From: JASDSY01 sp041441465
GTDB taxonomy: Bacteria > Muiribacteriota > UBA9980
DNA length: 64,000 bases
NCBI GenBank assembly: GCA_041441465.1
Contig: JASDSY010000021.1
Location: forward strand, 1-64,000
Direction: 5' to 3'
The notes beneath the pieces were generated by a model, which was not told the origin of the DNA, did no database searches, and saw nothing but the letters and a program-made list of their open reading frames with translations. A program made the translations under genes and the position numbers. Below are positions 36,582 through 46,354 of the stretch, piece by piece (within the stretch, counting starts at the first letter, position 1; each line of letters begins with the position of its first letter).

Positions 36582-37024
36582 CAGGAGAACCGGTAATAAT
36601 TTTATACATCGAAGATGAACCGGCACATGCTGAAATAGCTATAAGAAACCTTGCAATGTGCCGAATCGCCAATAAAGTTGTTCATCTTTCTGACGGACAG
36701 GAAGCTTTAGACTATCTTTTCAGGCAGGGAAAATTCTGTGATCCGTCAGCCAGCCCGCGGCCACATCTTATACTTCTGGATTTAAGACTTCCTAAAGTCG
36801 ACGGAATTGACGTTCTGACTAAAATTAAATCCGACAGCGAATTGAAAAAAATTCCCGTCGTCATTTTAACGACTTCGGCTGCTGAAGCAGATTTAACTAA
36901 AGCGTATATCAATAACGTAAATAGTTATCTGGTAAAACCGTTAAGTTTCGAAAAATTTTCAGAATTACTGGAAACATTTGGATTTTATTGGCTGGCCTGG
37001 AATCAATACCCGGACAAAAATTAA
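36578..37024 (+). CDS. Single-domain response regulator (Rcp1/CheY-like)
   Basis: A 148-aa receiver domain with no output domain. The acidic pair is at IEDEP (12-14), the phospho-accepting Asp68 in LILLDLRLP, Thr near 98 and Lys120 in YLVKP. Length and loop (a longer beta3-alpha3 region, SASPRP) match the Rcp1 type that pairs with PAS/GAF kinases. I chose the ATG at 36578, which overlaps the kinase stop and has AAGGAGAGG upstream. It probably takes phosphate from the kinase just before it. Confidence 0.92.
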   Translation: MTGEPVIILYIEDEPAHAEIAIRNLAMCRIANKVVHLSDGQEALDYLFRQGKFCDPSASPRPHLILLDLRLPKVDGIDVLTKIKSDSELKKIPVVILTTSAAEADLTKAYINNVNSYLVKPLSFEKFSELLETFGFYWLAWNQYPDKN

Positions 37025-37037
37025 GCGAGGAAATTTT

Positions 37038-38591
37038 ATGGAAAATGAGCAAATTTATATTATTATCATCGAAGATGAGGCTGCGCATGTCGAAGCGATC
37101 AAGCGAACCCTTTGCGCGGCCGATTCCCGGTACGAAATAAAAAGCGTTTCGAGCATCTTGGAATTTAAAAATGAAATAATATTAAGAAATCCATCGCTTG
37201 TCATAACCGACCTTAACTTGCCGGACGGCAAAGCGTTTGAAATACTTCCAGGTGACGACGAAGAACTTAACTATCCGATTTTAGTAATGACAGCTTACGG
37301 CGACGAAGAAATCGCCGTACATGCCATGAAGCTCGGCGCGCAGGATTATCTCGTAAAATCGCATGAAATGTTCAGTGAAATGCCGCGCATAATAAGTCAG
37401 GCGCTGCGCGAATGGAACCATATAAACAAGCGCCGCGAGGCCGAAAAAGCTCTTATAAAAGCGAAAGAAGAAGCAGAAGCGGCCAGCCGCGCTAAATCGA
37501 TATTTATGGCCAATATGAGCCATGAGCTGCGCACGCCGTTAAACGGAATACTTGGAATGGCAAGTCTTCTTGAAACTACTCCGCTCAACCCCAAGCAGTC
37601 GGAATTTCTCGCATTGCTTACATCATCGGCTAAAAATTTATTCAGCCTTATCCAGGAACTTCTGGATTTTAATAAAATAGCTTCCGGCAGCCTTAAATTA
37701 AATAATGAAAGATTCGACATCGGAGTGATGGTTCAGTCCATTATAGAGGCGTTCAAAGAAATAGCCGAAAAAAAAGGACTCGAAATCAAGATCGGCATTG
37801 AAAATGATTTTTTGTACTTCATGGGCGACAGAGTCCGCACCAGCCAGATTATAACGAACTTAATAAGCAACGCGATAAAATATACCGAACATGGATTCAT
37901 ATCGGTAATCATAAAAAAACTGGAAAACTATATTGAAATAGTCGTAATTGATACGGGAATCGGCATTTCAGAAACAAAAATCAAAAATATTTTCAACCCG
38001 TTCAACCAGCTCGAAGAGGATTATTTAAGAACGCGCGAAGGAATGGGGCTCGGTCTCGCGATTACCAGACAGCTCGTAGAACTAATGAACGGCAAAATAA
38101 CAGTAGAAAGTTCATTCAATAAAGGCAGCAAATTTACGGTAATATTACCGTATAATTTCTCAGAGCTCGAAGGCACGGCGCAAGCTGCGGCAGCGTCCGA
38201 GTTAAATAAATCCAAAATAGCCGCAGCCCATAAGATACTTATTGTCGAGGATGAAATTATCAATATGATGTATCTGTCGGCATTACTGGACCGCACCGGG
38301 TTTAAAGTAGAAAAGGCGTATGACGGAATACAGGCTGTAAACATGGCTTCGGAGAATAATTACAGCCTGATATTAATGGATATCGGACTGCCTGAAGTAA
38401 ACGGAATACAAGCGACAGAAGAAATAAGAAAACTCGCCGAACCTTATAAAAACGTTCCGATAATAGCTCTTACCGCGCACGCTTATCCGGACGACAAGCA
38501 AAAATGCCTGAAAGCCGGAATGAACGGATTCATAACCAAACCATTAAATGAAACCGTGTTATTTAACGAGATGTGGAATGTTTTAAAATAA
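37038..38591 (+). CDS. Hybrid histidine kinase with receivers at both ends (REC-HK-REC)
   Basis: A 517-aa soluble protein. The N-terminal receiver has Asp58 (LVITDLNLPDG) and Lys107. A coiled linker leads to HisKA with His162 (FMANMSHELRTPLNG), then HATPase (about 265-385, DTGIGISETKI and GLGLAITRQL) and a C-terminal receiver with Asp448 (LILMDIGLPEVNG) and a Lys in ITKPLN. Without membrane helices it should be a cytosolic relay, driven through its N-terminal receiver by the neighbouring kinases. I chose the ATG at 37038 with GCGAGG 9 nt upstream; the longer frame starts inside the previous gene. There is no histidine phosphotransfer gene nearby. Confidence 0.92.
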   Translation: MENEQIYIIIIEDEAAHVEAIKRTLCAADSRYEIKSVSSILEFKNEIILRNPSLVITDLNLPDGKAFEILPGDDEELNYPILVMTAYGDEEIAVHAMKLGAQDYLVKSHEMFSEMPRIISQALREWNHINKRREAEKALIKAKEEAEAASRAKSIFMANMSHELRTPLNGILGMASLLETTPLNPKQSEFLALLTSSAKNLFSLIQELLDFNKIASGSLKLNNERFDIGVMVQSIIEAFKEIAEKKGLEIKIGIENDFLYFMGDRVRTSQIITNLISNAIKYTEHGFISVIIKKLENYIEIVVIDTGIGISETKIKNIFNPFNQLEEDYLRTREGMGLGLAITRQLVELMNGKITVESSFNKGSKFTVILPYNFSELEGTAQAAAASELNKSKIAAAHKILIVEDEIINMMYLSALLDRTGFKVEKAYDGIQAVNMASENNYSLILMDIGLPEVNGIQATEEIRKLAEPYKNVPIIALTAHAYPDDKQKCLKAGMNGFITKPLNETVLFNEMWNVLK

Positions 38592-38695
38592 ATTCCGGAC
38601 ATAAAAAAATAATATTATTTCCAGACATTTTTGAGTTATGAAATTTAAGTAATTAACAATAATAACCAATTATTATGCAAATAAAGAGAGTTATA

Positions 38696-41600
38696 ATGAA
38701 AATAAAATATTCATATATTTTTTTTCTGTTTCACATATATCTTCTGCCGGCATACGCTTCAGACATTAATAATTCCGGCGGCGGTTATACTTTATTTCGG
38801 CTTACTATAATTTCAGCGTTGTTTCTTTTAATTTCACTTTATTTTAATTTTAAATTTAAATTTAAAAATATTCATAAAATTAACTCAAACACCAATACAG
38901 AAAATAGTTCACGGCAAATGTCAGAGAAATTAAAGAAAATAATTGAATTTTCGCCAATCGGAATCGCAGTCACGGATAAAAACAACAATATATTTTCGTT
39001 AAACGAGTGTTTCGTTAAAATATTCGGCTATGACTCAAATGATATTCACAAAGTCGAAGAATGGTTTATTCGTGCTTATCCCGATAAAGACTATAAAAAA
39101 GAAATTGTCAATTTATGGATTGAACGAATAAATGAATATAAGAAGACCGGAACTTTCGTTCCGATCGAAGCCAGAGTAAAATGCAAAAATGGAAGCTATA
39201 AATCCGTCGAAGTCAGTTATGCCGAAATAGACGATTTTTATGTAACCACATTCACCGACCTGACCGAATTAAATCAGGCAAGAGATGCACTAATCGAACA
39301 TGAAAAAAAACTCAAACGTCAAAACGACAACATAATAACTCTGATAAACGACAGCAAATTTTTTAACGATAATTTTCAGGAAATGCTTGTTAAAATAACT
39401 GAATTTTGCTCTGACTCTTTAGAAATAGACAGAGTCAGTATATGGCTCAACTCGGCAGATTATAAACAGATGAATTGCATTGAGCTGTTTGAACGCACGA
39501 CACGGCAGCACGCTTCGCCTGAAATTTTATCGGAATTAAAATTAGCAGTAATCGACCATCCGCGTGAAACGATTTTTTCATCTCCAAATGTAGCGGCAGA
39601 CAATAGAGTTAATGTTGAAATTAAAAACTATTGCAGTAAAAATAATATATATTCAATCTTGGAGTCGCCGATATTACGTTATGGAACTATCTCAGGAATA
39701 ATAGCATTTTCCAATTGCAACAAATGCAGGAACTGGAGCGAAGACGAAAAAAGATTCCAGACTACGGCAAGCACGCTTATTTCGTTATGCATGGAAATAA
39801 ATGAACGCAGGATTGCCGAAAATAAAAATTCGGAAAATGAACGCATAATTCAAAATCAGTATGAAACGTTGCTTACATTAATGCTGAAAGGAATGATATT
39901 TAAAGGCGATTTTAAACAATCCTGCATGGAAATCGCTGAAACTTGCTCAATTCTTTTAGAAGTCGAACGCACAGGAATCTGGATATATAACGAAGAAAAA
40001 AATCTGATAAACTGCATAAATCAATTCCAGAATTCAAAAAAACTTCATACCGAAGGAAATGAACTTAATACGCTGAAATTTCCGGAATACATTTCGAACC
40101 TGAAAAACGGCAAAATAATATCAGCAGCTGATGTATATTGCGATCCGGCGGCGAATAAAATTCCTGAAGAATATTACAATGAGCATAATATAAAATCATT
40201 ACTCGCGGCGCCGTTTTGGTTTGATAATAAAATCAGCGGCATCATCTGTTTTGAAAGCGCCGGCGAAACGAAGCAGTGGACAGTGGAAGACGAGCGATTT
40301 GCGACAATGGCCGGAACGCTTCTTTCACTGTGCTTTGAAATAAGCGAACATAAAAAAAACGAAACTGCTCTCAAAGAGAATCAGGAACGAATTACAACGC
40401 TTATAAACGCGACTCCTGACATAATATGTTTCAAAGACAGCGGCGGGAAATGGCTTATTGCAAACGATGCCAATATAGAGCTTTTCAAATTACGCGGAGT
40501 TGATTACTATGGCAAAACCGACTCTGAGCTTGCGGATTATACATTACCGATTTATAAAGAAGCCTTTTTATCATGCGAGAAATCCGATGAAGAAACATGG
40601 AAAAACGGAGTCGCTTCGAGAAAAGAAGAGATAATTCCTCTGCCTTCAGGCGAATTCAACACTTATGATTTAATAAAAGTCCCTATTTTTGAATCCAATA
40701 ATAAAAGAAAAGGCCTGGTCGTCTTCGGACGCGATATCACAGCCCGAAAGGCAATAGAGCAAGAAATTCAAAAAAATGAAGAAAAAGTCAGAATGCTTTT
40801 TGAGAATATAACAGAATGTTTAGCGATTTGCGAAATGATTTACGATTCTAACGGCAAGGCTATCGACTATAAATTCATTAGTATAAATCGCGCCTACGAA
40901 AATTTAAATAAGATTTCAGCTGACAAAGTCGTCGGCGCCATGGCAAGCCAGATATATCAAGATCAGATAATCGCTTACATCGAAGAATTCGACAATGTAG
41001 TCAAAACAAAAACACCGCATCAATTTATCGCTTTCATACCCAAATATGAACGGTATTTCAATATAGCAGTCGTACCTTTTATTTCTCAACAATTTGTGAT
41101 AGCATACAATGAAATAACGGAACTTAAAAATCGCGAAGAAGAGTTAAAACAAAAAAACGAAGAAATGGCTAAGTTCATTTACACAGTATCACACGATCTA
41201 AAAAGTCCGCTTGTAACCATAAAATCATTTGCGGATTTTCTGAAAAAAGACATTGAAAAACATGATGAAGCCATGATAAATAAAGATATTAAATACATTC
41301 AAAATGCTGTTGATAAAATGGGAATTTTACTTGATGAGCTGCTTGAATTATCGCGGGTAAGCAATAAAATAAGCGTAAAAAAAGAATTTTTACTCTCATC
41401 GATAGTTAAGTCAGTGCTTGATCTCACTGCCGGCAGGCTTTCTAAAAAAAATTTCAATCTTATAATTACAAATGAAAAAGTTGTTCTTTACGGCGAGGAG
41501 CAAAGAATATTGGAAGTTTATCAAAACTTGATAGATAATGCCGCAAAATTCATAGGAGATAAGCCGGACCCGAAAATAGAAATAGGCATAATTGACAGAG

Positions 41601-41848
41601 ATGACAATACGCCTGTACTTTTTGTAAGAGATAATGGAATTGGAATTGATCCAATTTACCACAAAAAAATTTTCGGATTATTCGAAAAACTAGACGTTAA
41701 TTCAGAAGGAACAGGAATGGGACTTGCCCTCATAAAAAAAATCATAGAAACACACGACGGGAAAATATGGATCGAATCTGACGGATTGGGCCAAGGAACA
41801 ACTTTTTGCTTCACGTTGCCCGGAACCAAGATAATAAAAAACCAATAA
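38696..41848 (+). CDS. PAS-GAF-GAF-PAS-PAS sensor histidine kinase (paralogue 2)
   Basis: About 1050 aa. The signal peptide (MKIKYSYIFFLFHIYLLPAYA) and one membrane helix (about 37-55, with LYFNFKF) are followed by PAS, two GAF, PAS_4-like and PAS domains, HisKA (FIYTVSHDLKSPLVTIKSF, His near 833) and HATPase (GTGMGLALIKKI). The same layout and many shared phrases with the 33357 gene show that they are duplicates. I prefer the ATG at 38696, with GAGAG 6 nt upstream and a clean signal peptide, over 38675. It ends facing the minus-strand NtrC-type gene, and no clear terminator is visible in the 59-bp gap. Confidence 0.87.
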   Translation: MKIKYSYIFFLFHIYLLPAYASDINNSGGGYTLFRLTIISALFLLISLYFNFKFKFKNIHKINSNTNTENSSRQMSEKLKKIIEFSPIGIAVTDKNNNIFSLNECFVKIFGYDSNDIHKVEEWFIRAYPDKDYKKEIVNLWIERINEYKKTGTFVPIEARVKCKNGSYKSVEVSYAEIDDFYVTTFTDLTELNQARDALIEHEKKLKRQNDNIITLINDSKFFNDNFQEMLVKITEFCSDSLEIDRVSIWLNSADYKQMNCIELFERTTRQHASPEILSELKLAVIDHPRETIFSSPNVAADNRVNVEIKNYCSKNNIYSILESPILRYGTISGIIAFSNCNKCRNWSEDEKRFQTTASTLISLCMEINERRIAENKNSENERIIQNQYETLLTLMLKGMIFKGDFKQSCMEIAETCSILLEVERTGIWIYNEEKNLINCINQFQNSKKLHTEGNELNTLKFPEYISNLKNGKIISAADVYCDPAANKIPEEYYNEHNIKSLLAAPFWFDNKISGIICFESAGETKQWTVEDERFATMAGTLLSLCFEISEHKKNETALKENQERITTLINATPDIICFKDSGGKWLIANDANIELFKLRGVDYYGKTDSELADYTLPIYKEAFLSCEKSDEETWKNGVASRKEEIIPLPSGEFNTYDLIKVPIFESNNKRKGLVVFGRDITARKAIEQEIQKNEEKVRMLFENITECLAICEMIYDSNGKAIDYKFISINRAYENLNKISADKVVGAMASQIYQDQIIAYIEEFDNVVKTKTPHQFIAFIPKYERYFNIAVVPFISQQFVIAYNEITELKNREEELKQKNEEMAKFIYTVSHDLKSPLVTIKSFADFLKKDIEKHDEAMINKDIKYIQNAVDKMGILLDELLELSRVSNKISVKKEFLLSSIVKSVLDLTAGRLSKKNFNLIITNEKVVLYGEEQRILEVYQNLIDNAAKFIGDKPDPKIEIGIIDRDDNTPVLFVRDNGIGIDPIYHKKIFGLFEKLDVNSEGTGMGLALIKKIIETHDGKIWIESDGLGQGTTFCFTLPGTKIIKNQ

Positions 41849-41907
41849 TTCTTATGAATTGTTTACTTGATCTTTTAAGAAGCTTTAAAAAACGGGATAT
41901 GTTACAG

Positions 41908-43329
41908 TTACAAATTATATTTTTTTAATTTATTGCGGATGCTTTTTTCGTCAATCTCAAAAAATCGGGCCATTTCAGTTTTAATCCCGCCTGTCTTGTT
42001 TGCGGCCCAAATAAGCGCTATTTTTTCAATATTATCCAGAAAGTCGCCGATATTTACATTTCTGTTTTCGGAGTGAGATTTTTCTAAATATTCATTTATA
42101 ATTTTTTCGAATCCCGATAACTCTTTTTCACGCTCAACCAGATTATTTAACGTATTATAAATTTTTTCCGGAAGGTTTCGAGTATAAATTGTTTCATCAT
42201 GTTCATTCATCAATACCATTGTATTTTCTATAATATTCTGGAGTTCGCGGATATTGCCGGGCCATGAATACTTAATCAAGGCATCGACGGCATCGCTTGA
42301 AAATTCCTTAATATTTCTTTTGAGTTTTTCGTTGTATTTATTAATAAAATATTTCAATAAAAGCGGTATATCTTCCTTGCGGTCGCGAAGCGGCGGCAGG
42401 TTAAGCGTGATAGTACTTATGCGATAATACAGGTCTTCCCTGAATTCATTATTTAAAATGGCCTTTTCGAGGTCCTTATTCGTGGCGAATATCATGCGTA
42501 CATTGATTTTTTTCGAATGATTAGCGCCGATCGGCTCAATTTCCTTTTCCTGCAGCACGCGCAGCAATTTTGCCTGAAGATTAACCGGCAATTCGCCTAT
42601 TTCGTCGAGAAATAAAGTGCCCCCGTCGGCGGCTTCGAATTTTCCTATTTTATCGGCATAGGCGCCCGTATATGCGCCTTTTAAATGCCCGAAAAGCTCG
42701 CTTTCCATTAATTCTACCGGAATAGCCGAACAGTTGACTTTTATAAATGATTTATTTTTGCGGTCGCTGTTATAATGAATTAAGTTGGTAAACAACTCCT
42801 TGCCGGTACCGCTTTCGCCGCATATCAAAACATTGGAATCACTGTTGGCCACTTTTAAAGCTTTGCTGATCTGAGCGGTAAGCCTTTCACTTGTACCGCA
42901 TATTGACTGCGGCGTATATAAAATTTCAACGTCACGGCGTAGCTGGTTAACTTCTTCGATCAGTATCTTATTTTGAAGAAGCCTGAATATTATTTTTTCA
43001 AGCTCATTCAAGTTAATCGGTTTCGCTAAAAAATCACTGGCACCGGCTTTAAGGCATTTAACGGCAATTTCGACATCGCCGAATGCCGTCATTACAACGA
43101 ATAAAACTTCAGGATTTAAATTCTTGATTCGGGTAATTACGCCAAAACCATCGCCGTCCGGAAGTTTATAATCTGTCAGAACCAGGTCTATGCGGTTTTG
43201 CGTAACAGCGCTTAACGCATCGCCAAGCGTATTGGCAATTATACTATTAAAACCTTTTTTCGCTAATATCTTCGCTATAAGTTCCGCCTGATTTTTCTCG
43301 TCTTCCACAATCAGTATATTATATTTCAT
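41908..43329 (-). CDS. NtrC-family sigma-54-dependent response regulator
   Basis: A 473-aa enhancer-binding activator. The receiver (1-120) has Asp53 (LVLTDYKLPDGDG) and the Lys of LAKPIN. The AAA+ domain has Walker A GESGTGKE, the sigma-54 contact loop GAYTGAYADK (the GAFTGA motif with Tyr for Phe, a known variant), Walker B GGTLFLDEIGELP and an Arg finger region YRIST. The C-terminal Fis-type helix-turn-helix is EMARFFEIDEKSIRNKL. I chose the ATG at 43329 with CAGGAG 7 nt upstream. The gene follows its kinase by 54 bp. A matching sigma-54 promoter with paired palindromes lies at 44760-44874. Confidence 0.93.
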   Translation of the reverse strand: MKYNILIVEDEKNQAELIAKILAKKGFNSIIANTLGDALSAVTQNRIDLVLTDYKLPDGDGFGVITRIKNLNPEVLFVVMTAFGDVEIAVKCLKAGASDFLAKPINLNELEKIIFRLLQNKILIEEVNQLRRDVEILYTPQSICGTSERLTAQISKALKVANSDSNVLICGESGTGKELFTNLIHYNSDRKNKSFIKVNCSAIPVELMESELFGHLKGAYTGAYADKIGKFEAADGGTLFLDEIGELPVNLQAKLLRVLQEKEIEPIGANHSKKINVRMIFATNKDLEKAILNNEFREDLYYRISTITLNLPPLRDRKEDIPLLLKYFINKYNEKLKRNIKEFSSDAVDALIKYSWPGNIRELQNIIENTMVLMNEHDETIYTRNLPEKIYNTLNNLVEREKELSGFEKIINEYLEKSHSENRNVNIGDFLDNIEKIALIWAANKTGGIKTEMARFFEIDEKSIRNKLKKYNL

Positions 43330-43383
43330 AATTAAACTCCTGGACTCCATTCAATAAATAAACACAGTTAAATAATTTTCAAA

Positions 43384-44538
43384 TCATGCCGGAAGGACGA
43401 TTTTAAAACAAGTGCAATCATTTTCAAAAAAAACACTTATCTTGCCGCCATGACTTTCAATATATTTTTTAGTAAGCGCCAGTCCGATTCCTGAACCTTC
43501 TTCTTTAGTAGAAAAATAAAAATCGAAAATACGCGGCAACATCTCAGGAATGATCCCGGGACCGTTGTCCGCTACTTTTATTTCAACATTCGAATTAACT
43601 TTTACGCATTCAATTTTTACAAAGCCGTCATTCGGGGCAGCTTCAATAGCGTTTTTTATTATATTAAAAAACGATTGATAAATCAAGTCGAAATCAATGT
43701 TTATATCAATGTCATTAATTAATTTCAACTCGATTGCGACTTTTTTCTCGGCGGCTATCGGAGTTAAAACCGCAATAATTGAATTAATAAGCTTATTAAC
43801 CGATGTTTTAACATATTTTAATTTTATTTCCTTTGAATATTCCATAAATCTTTTAACCAATTCGTCAAGACGCTTGATCTCGAATTGAAGAATATTGATA
43901 CATTCGTCATTTTCACTTTGTTTTAAATGGTCAAAACTCTCATTATTGGTTTTCATTAACTCAAGTGATAAATGCATTGAATTCAATGGATTTCTTATCT
44001 CATGCGCGAGCGCGAATGACATTCGTTTGACGTCGAGATATTTTTGGTTCTCATTTTTAGCCTCTATAGCGTTTTTATAAGAAGAAAAAATTGAAAATAC
44101 AAATACTCCCGCCAAAAACATAAGAATTGTGAATGTCATAATCCTTTTTGCGTAAAGCATGTTCATAAAACCTCGTTCAGGACCTTTTTTCAGTTCCAGG
44201 AGCACATATTTCTCATTCGGTGTATTTTCATTTATCTTTTTTATGAATATCACGCATTCGTCATAAGGCCTGAAATATGTACCAATTGACATAATATCGG
44301 CACTTATCAGGTTTTTTATTTCCTCAGTTTCCAGAATCGAATATGAGTAGTTTGGCATATCATATTTGCCCTTGGCTTGATTTGCGGGAATTTCCTTAAT
44401 TATCCTTTCAAACATGCCGCTTAATGGGTGATGCATGCCCGGCCTGGGGCGCGGCGGCTCATAACTCATCAGAATAATTATAAAGAAAAGCAAAACAAAT
44501 ACAAGCAGTAAAAAAAAAGTTTGCTTTGTAAATTTCAT
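43384..44538 (-). CDS. Membrane sensor histidine kinase partnered with the NtrC-type regulator
   Basis: About 384 aa. Two membrane helices (about 6-26 and 130-150) bracket a periplasmic loop of about 100 residues that starts PPRPRPGMHHPLSGM. HisKA has its His in FALAHEIRNPLNSMHL, and HATPase has DNGPGIIPEM and GSGIGLALTKKY. The loop matches no sensor family I know; its Pro/His-rich start could bind metal, but that is a guess. I chose the ATG at 44538 over the GTG at 44547 because the AAGG site is only 3 nt from the GTG. It is the first gene of the two-gene unit and is divergent from the EF-hand gene. Confidence 0.9.
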   Translation of the reverse strand: MKFTKQTFFLLLVFVLLFFIIILMSYEPPRPRPGMHHPLSGMFERIIKEIPANQAKGKYDMPNYSYSILETEEIKNLISADIMSIGTYFRPYDECVIFIKKINENTPNEKYVLLELKKGPERGFMNMLYAKRIMTFTILMFLAGVFVFSIFSSYKNAIEAKNENQKYLDVKRMSFALAHEIRNPLNSMHLSLELMKTNNESFDHLKQSENDECINILQFEIKRLDELVKRFMEYSKEIKLKYVKTSVNKLINSIIAVLTPIAAEKKVAIELKLINDIDINIDFDLIYQSFFNIIKNAIEAAPNDGFVKIECVKVNSNVEIKVADNGPGIIPEMLPRIFDFYFSTKEEGSGIGLALTKKYIESHGGKISVFFENDCTCFKIVLPA

Positions 44539-44759
44539 ATCAATCACTAACCTTAAATTTTAATTGAATGGTATCATATTTTATAGCAATAATGCAATAA
44601 TTCTTAAACTTAATTAAATATATTTAATTAAAAATAAGGCAATTATTGTACCAACAAAATAAATTTAATTACCCCCAATATTAAATTCCTTAATTAAAGC
44701 TATTATTTTAAGTTATAGCTGTACGTAAAATTGATGCGTATAAAATAAAATGAAAAGTT

Positions 44760-44809
44760 ATTCGGACGAAAATCCGACCTTTTTTTACAATTCGGATAAA
44801 ATTCCGAAT
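44760..44809 (+). promoter_or_regulatory. Paired palindromic upstream activator sites
   Basis: ATTCGGA-N6-TCCGAAT at 44790-44809 is a perfect palindrome. A second copy at 44760-44779 (ATTCGGA-N6-TCCGACC) keeps 5 of 7 bases in its right half. Their centres are 30 bp apart, about three helical turns, and 60-100 bp upstream of the sigma-54 promoter: the expected position and form of enhancer sites for an NtrC-type dimer. Confidence 0.8.
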
Positions 44810-44858
44810 TAATATTGAATAAATAAAACAAAATTCAATAATTTCAAAAAAATTATTT

Positions 44859-44874
44859 TGGCACGAGTATTGCT
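44859..44874 (+). promoter_or_regulatory. Consensus sigma-54 (-24/-12) promoter
   Basis: TGGCACG-AGTA-TTGCT at 44859-44874 fits the TGGCACG-N4-TTGC consensus with no mismatch. The expected start is near 44885, giving a leader of about 88 nt before the EF-hand gene. The leader contains a small hairpin with a GCAA loop (44889-44902) and an AACCGCTT/AAGCGGTT hairpin (44921-44928 with 44950-44957) ending just before GGAGG (44963-44967). Confidence 0.9.
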
Positions 44875-44972
44875 TTTCATTTTATCACAACCGGCAACGG
44901 TTAATTTAGATAATAGCAATAACCGCTTAAAATGTAATAATATCTAAAAAAGCGGTTAACACGGAGGAACAA

Positions 44973-46288
44973 ATGAAGTATATCAAAGCATTAGCCATCG
45001 GAGTAGCAGCATCGTCACTTTTATGCACCGCGGCATTTCCGCAGGATCAAACATCGGCAACAAGCGAAACAAGCATACCCAAAAAAGGTTATAACCATAT
45101 AAAGGAAATGCTTCAAAAATTTGACATCGACGGCGACGGCAAGTTGAGCGAAACCGAAAAAAACGCTGCTATGGCCGAAGCGCAGGCTAAATTCAAGGAA
45201 GAGTTAGAAAAGAACACCGAACTTAAAGCTAAATTAATAGAAAAATTCGACGCAGATAAAGACGGCGCTTTAAGCGATTCAGAATTGAAAACGGCCATGG
45301 AATCGAAACCGGGAAAGGGCGGACGCGGCGGCGGAAAAGACCAGATGATTTCTAAATTCGATACCGACGGCGACGGAAAACTGAGCGACACCGAAAAAAC
45401 CGCTGCTATGGCTGAAGCGCAGACTAAATTCAAGGAAGAGTTAGAAAAGAACACCGAACTTAAAGCTAAATTAATAGANNNNNNNNNNNNNNNNNNNNNN
45501 NNNNNNNNNNNNNNNNNNNNNNNNNNNNNNNNNNNNNNNNNNNNNNNNNNNNNNNNNNNNNNNNNNNNNNNNNNNNNNGACGCGGCGGCGGAAAAGACCA
45601 GATGATTTCTAAATTCGATACCGACGGCGACGGCAAGTTGAGTGACACCGAAAAAACCGCTGCTATTTCTGATGCTCAGACAAAACTAAAAACTGCTATT
45701 GAGTCTAATACTGCGCTTAAGGCTAAATTAATAGAAAAATTCGACGCGGATAAAGACGGCGCTTTAAGCGATTCGGAATTAAAAACCGCTGTCGAGTCAA
45801 GACAGTCAATGCAGGGCGGACGCGGCGGCGAAAAAGACCAGATGATGTCTAAATTCGATACCGACGGCGACGGAAAACTGAGCGACACCGAAAAAGCCGC
45901 ACTGGTAACTGCCGAGCAGACACGTCTTAAAACCGAATTAGAAACTAATACCGAACTTAAAGCTAAATTAATAGAAAAATTCGATGCCGACAAAGACGGC
46001 GCTTTGAGCGATTCGGAATTAAAAACTGCTGTTGAGTCAAGACCAGCCGGCCCGATAGGCGGCGGACGAGGCGAACACGGAAGAGGCCGCGGTCATGAAA
46101 TGAATTTCGATAATTCTTCAACTTCAACCGATTCGACATCTGCATCAAATTCAAGCGCGGCGGCTCCATTAAAGAGCATCAGCGCCGACACTTCTTCAAA
46201 AACATCATCAGCGGCACCGTTGGATAATCAGGGACGGCCTTTTGATAAACACGGCCGCGGCGGCATGAGAGGATCATCCAGAAAATAA
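44973..46288 (+). CDS. Secreted EF-hand repeat protein, interrupted by an assembly gap
   Basis: An exported calcium-binding protein. Signal peptide about 1-23 (LLCTAAFPQ). The body is a tandem array of units of 79-80 residues, each with two EF-hand loops (DTDGDGKLSDTE and DADKDGALSDSE), separated by Gly/Arg-rich hinges such as GRGGGKDQM. Seven loops are visible; at least one more is expected in the gap. The frames on either side of the 100 Ns differ, but filling in the minimal missing repeat part (80 nt by my alignment) restores one frame. The tail is rich in Ser, Thr, Gly and Arg. GGAGG lies 5 nt before the ATG. It is probably made on demand from the sigma-54 promoter. Alternatively, the two halves are separate genes. 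Confidence 0.82.
45479..45578. other. Assembly gap of 100 Ns
   Basis: Exactly 100 Ns, the standard mark for a gap of unknown size. It falls inside the 237-240-bp EF-hand repeat, so the number of repeats was probably lost in assembly. Confidence 0.99.
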
Positions 46289-46307
46289 TTTTATCAAAGT
46301 CAAAATT

Positions 46308-46354
46308 AAAAAGGGGCGGTCTAGAAAGTGAATTTTCCAAGAAGCCCCTTTTTT
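46308..46354 (+). terminator. Terminator after the EF-hand gene
   Basis: AAAAGGGGC (about 46309-46317) pairs with GCCCCTTTT (46344-46352) around a 26-nt loop, followed by further T. It lies 20 bp after the stop codon, so the porin-like gene at 46512 is probably a separate unit. Confidence 0.82.
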
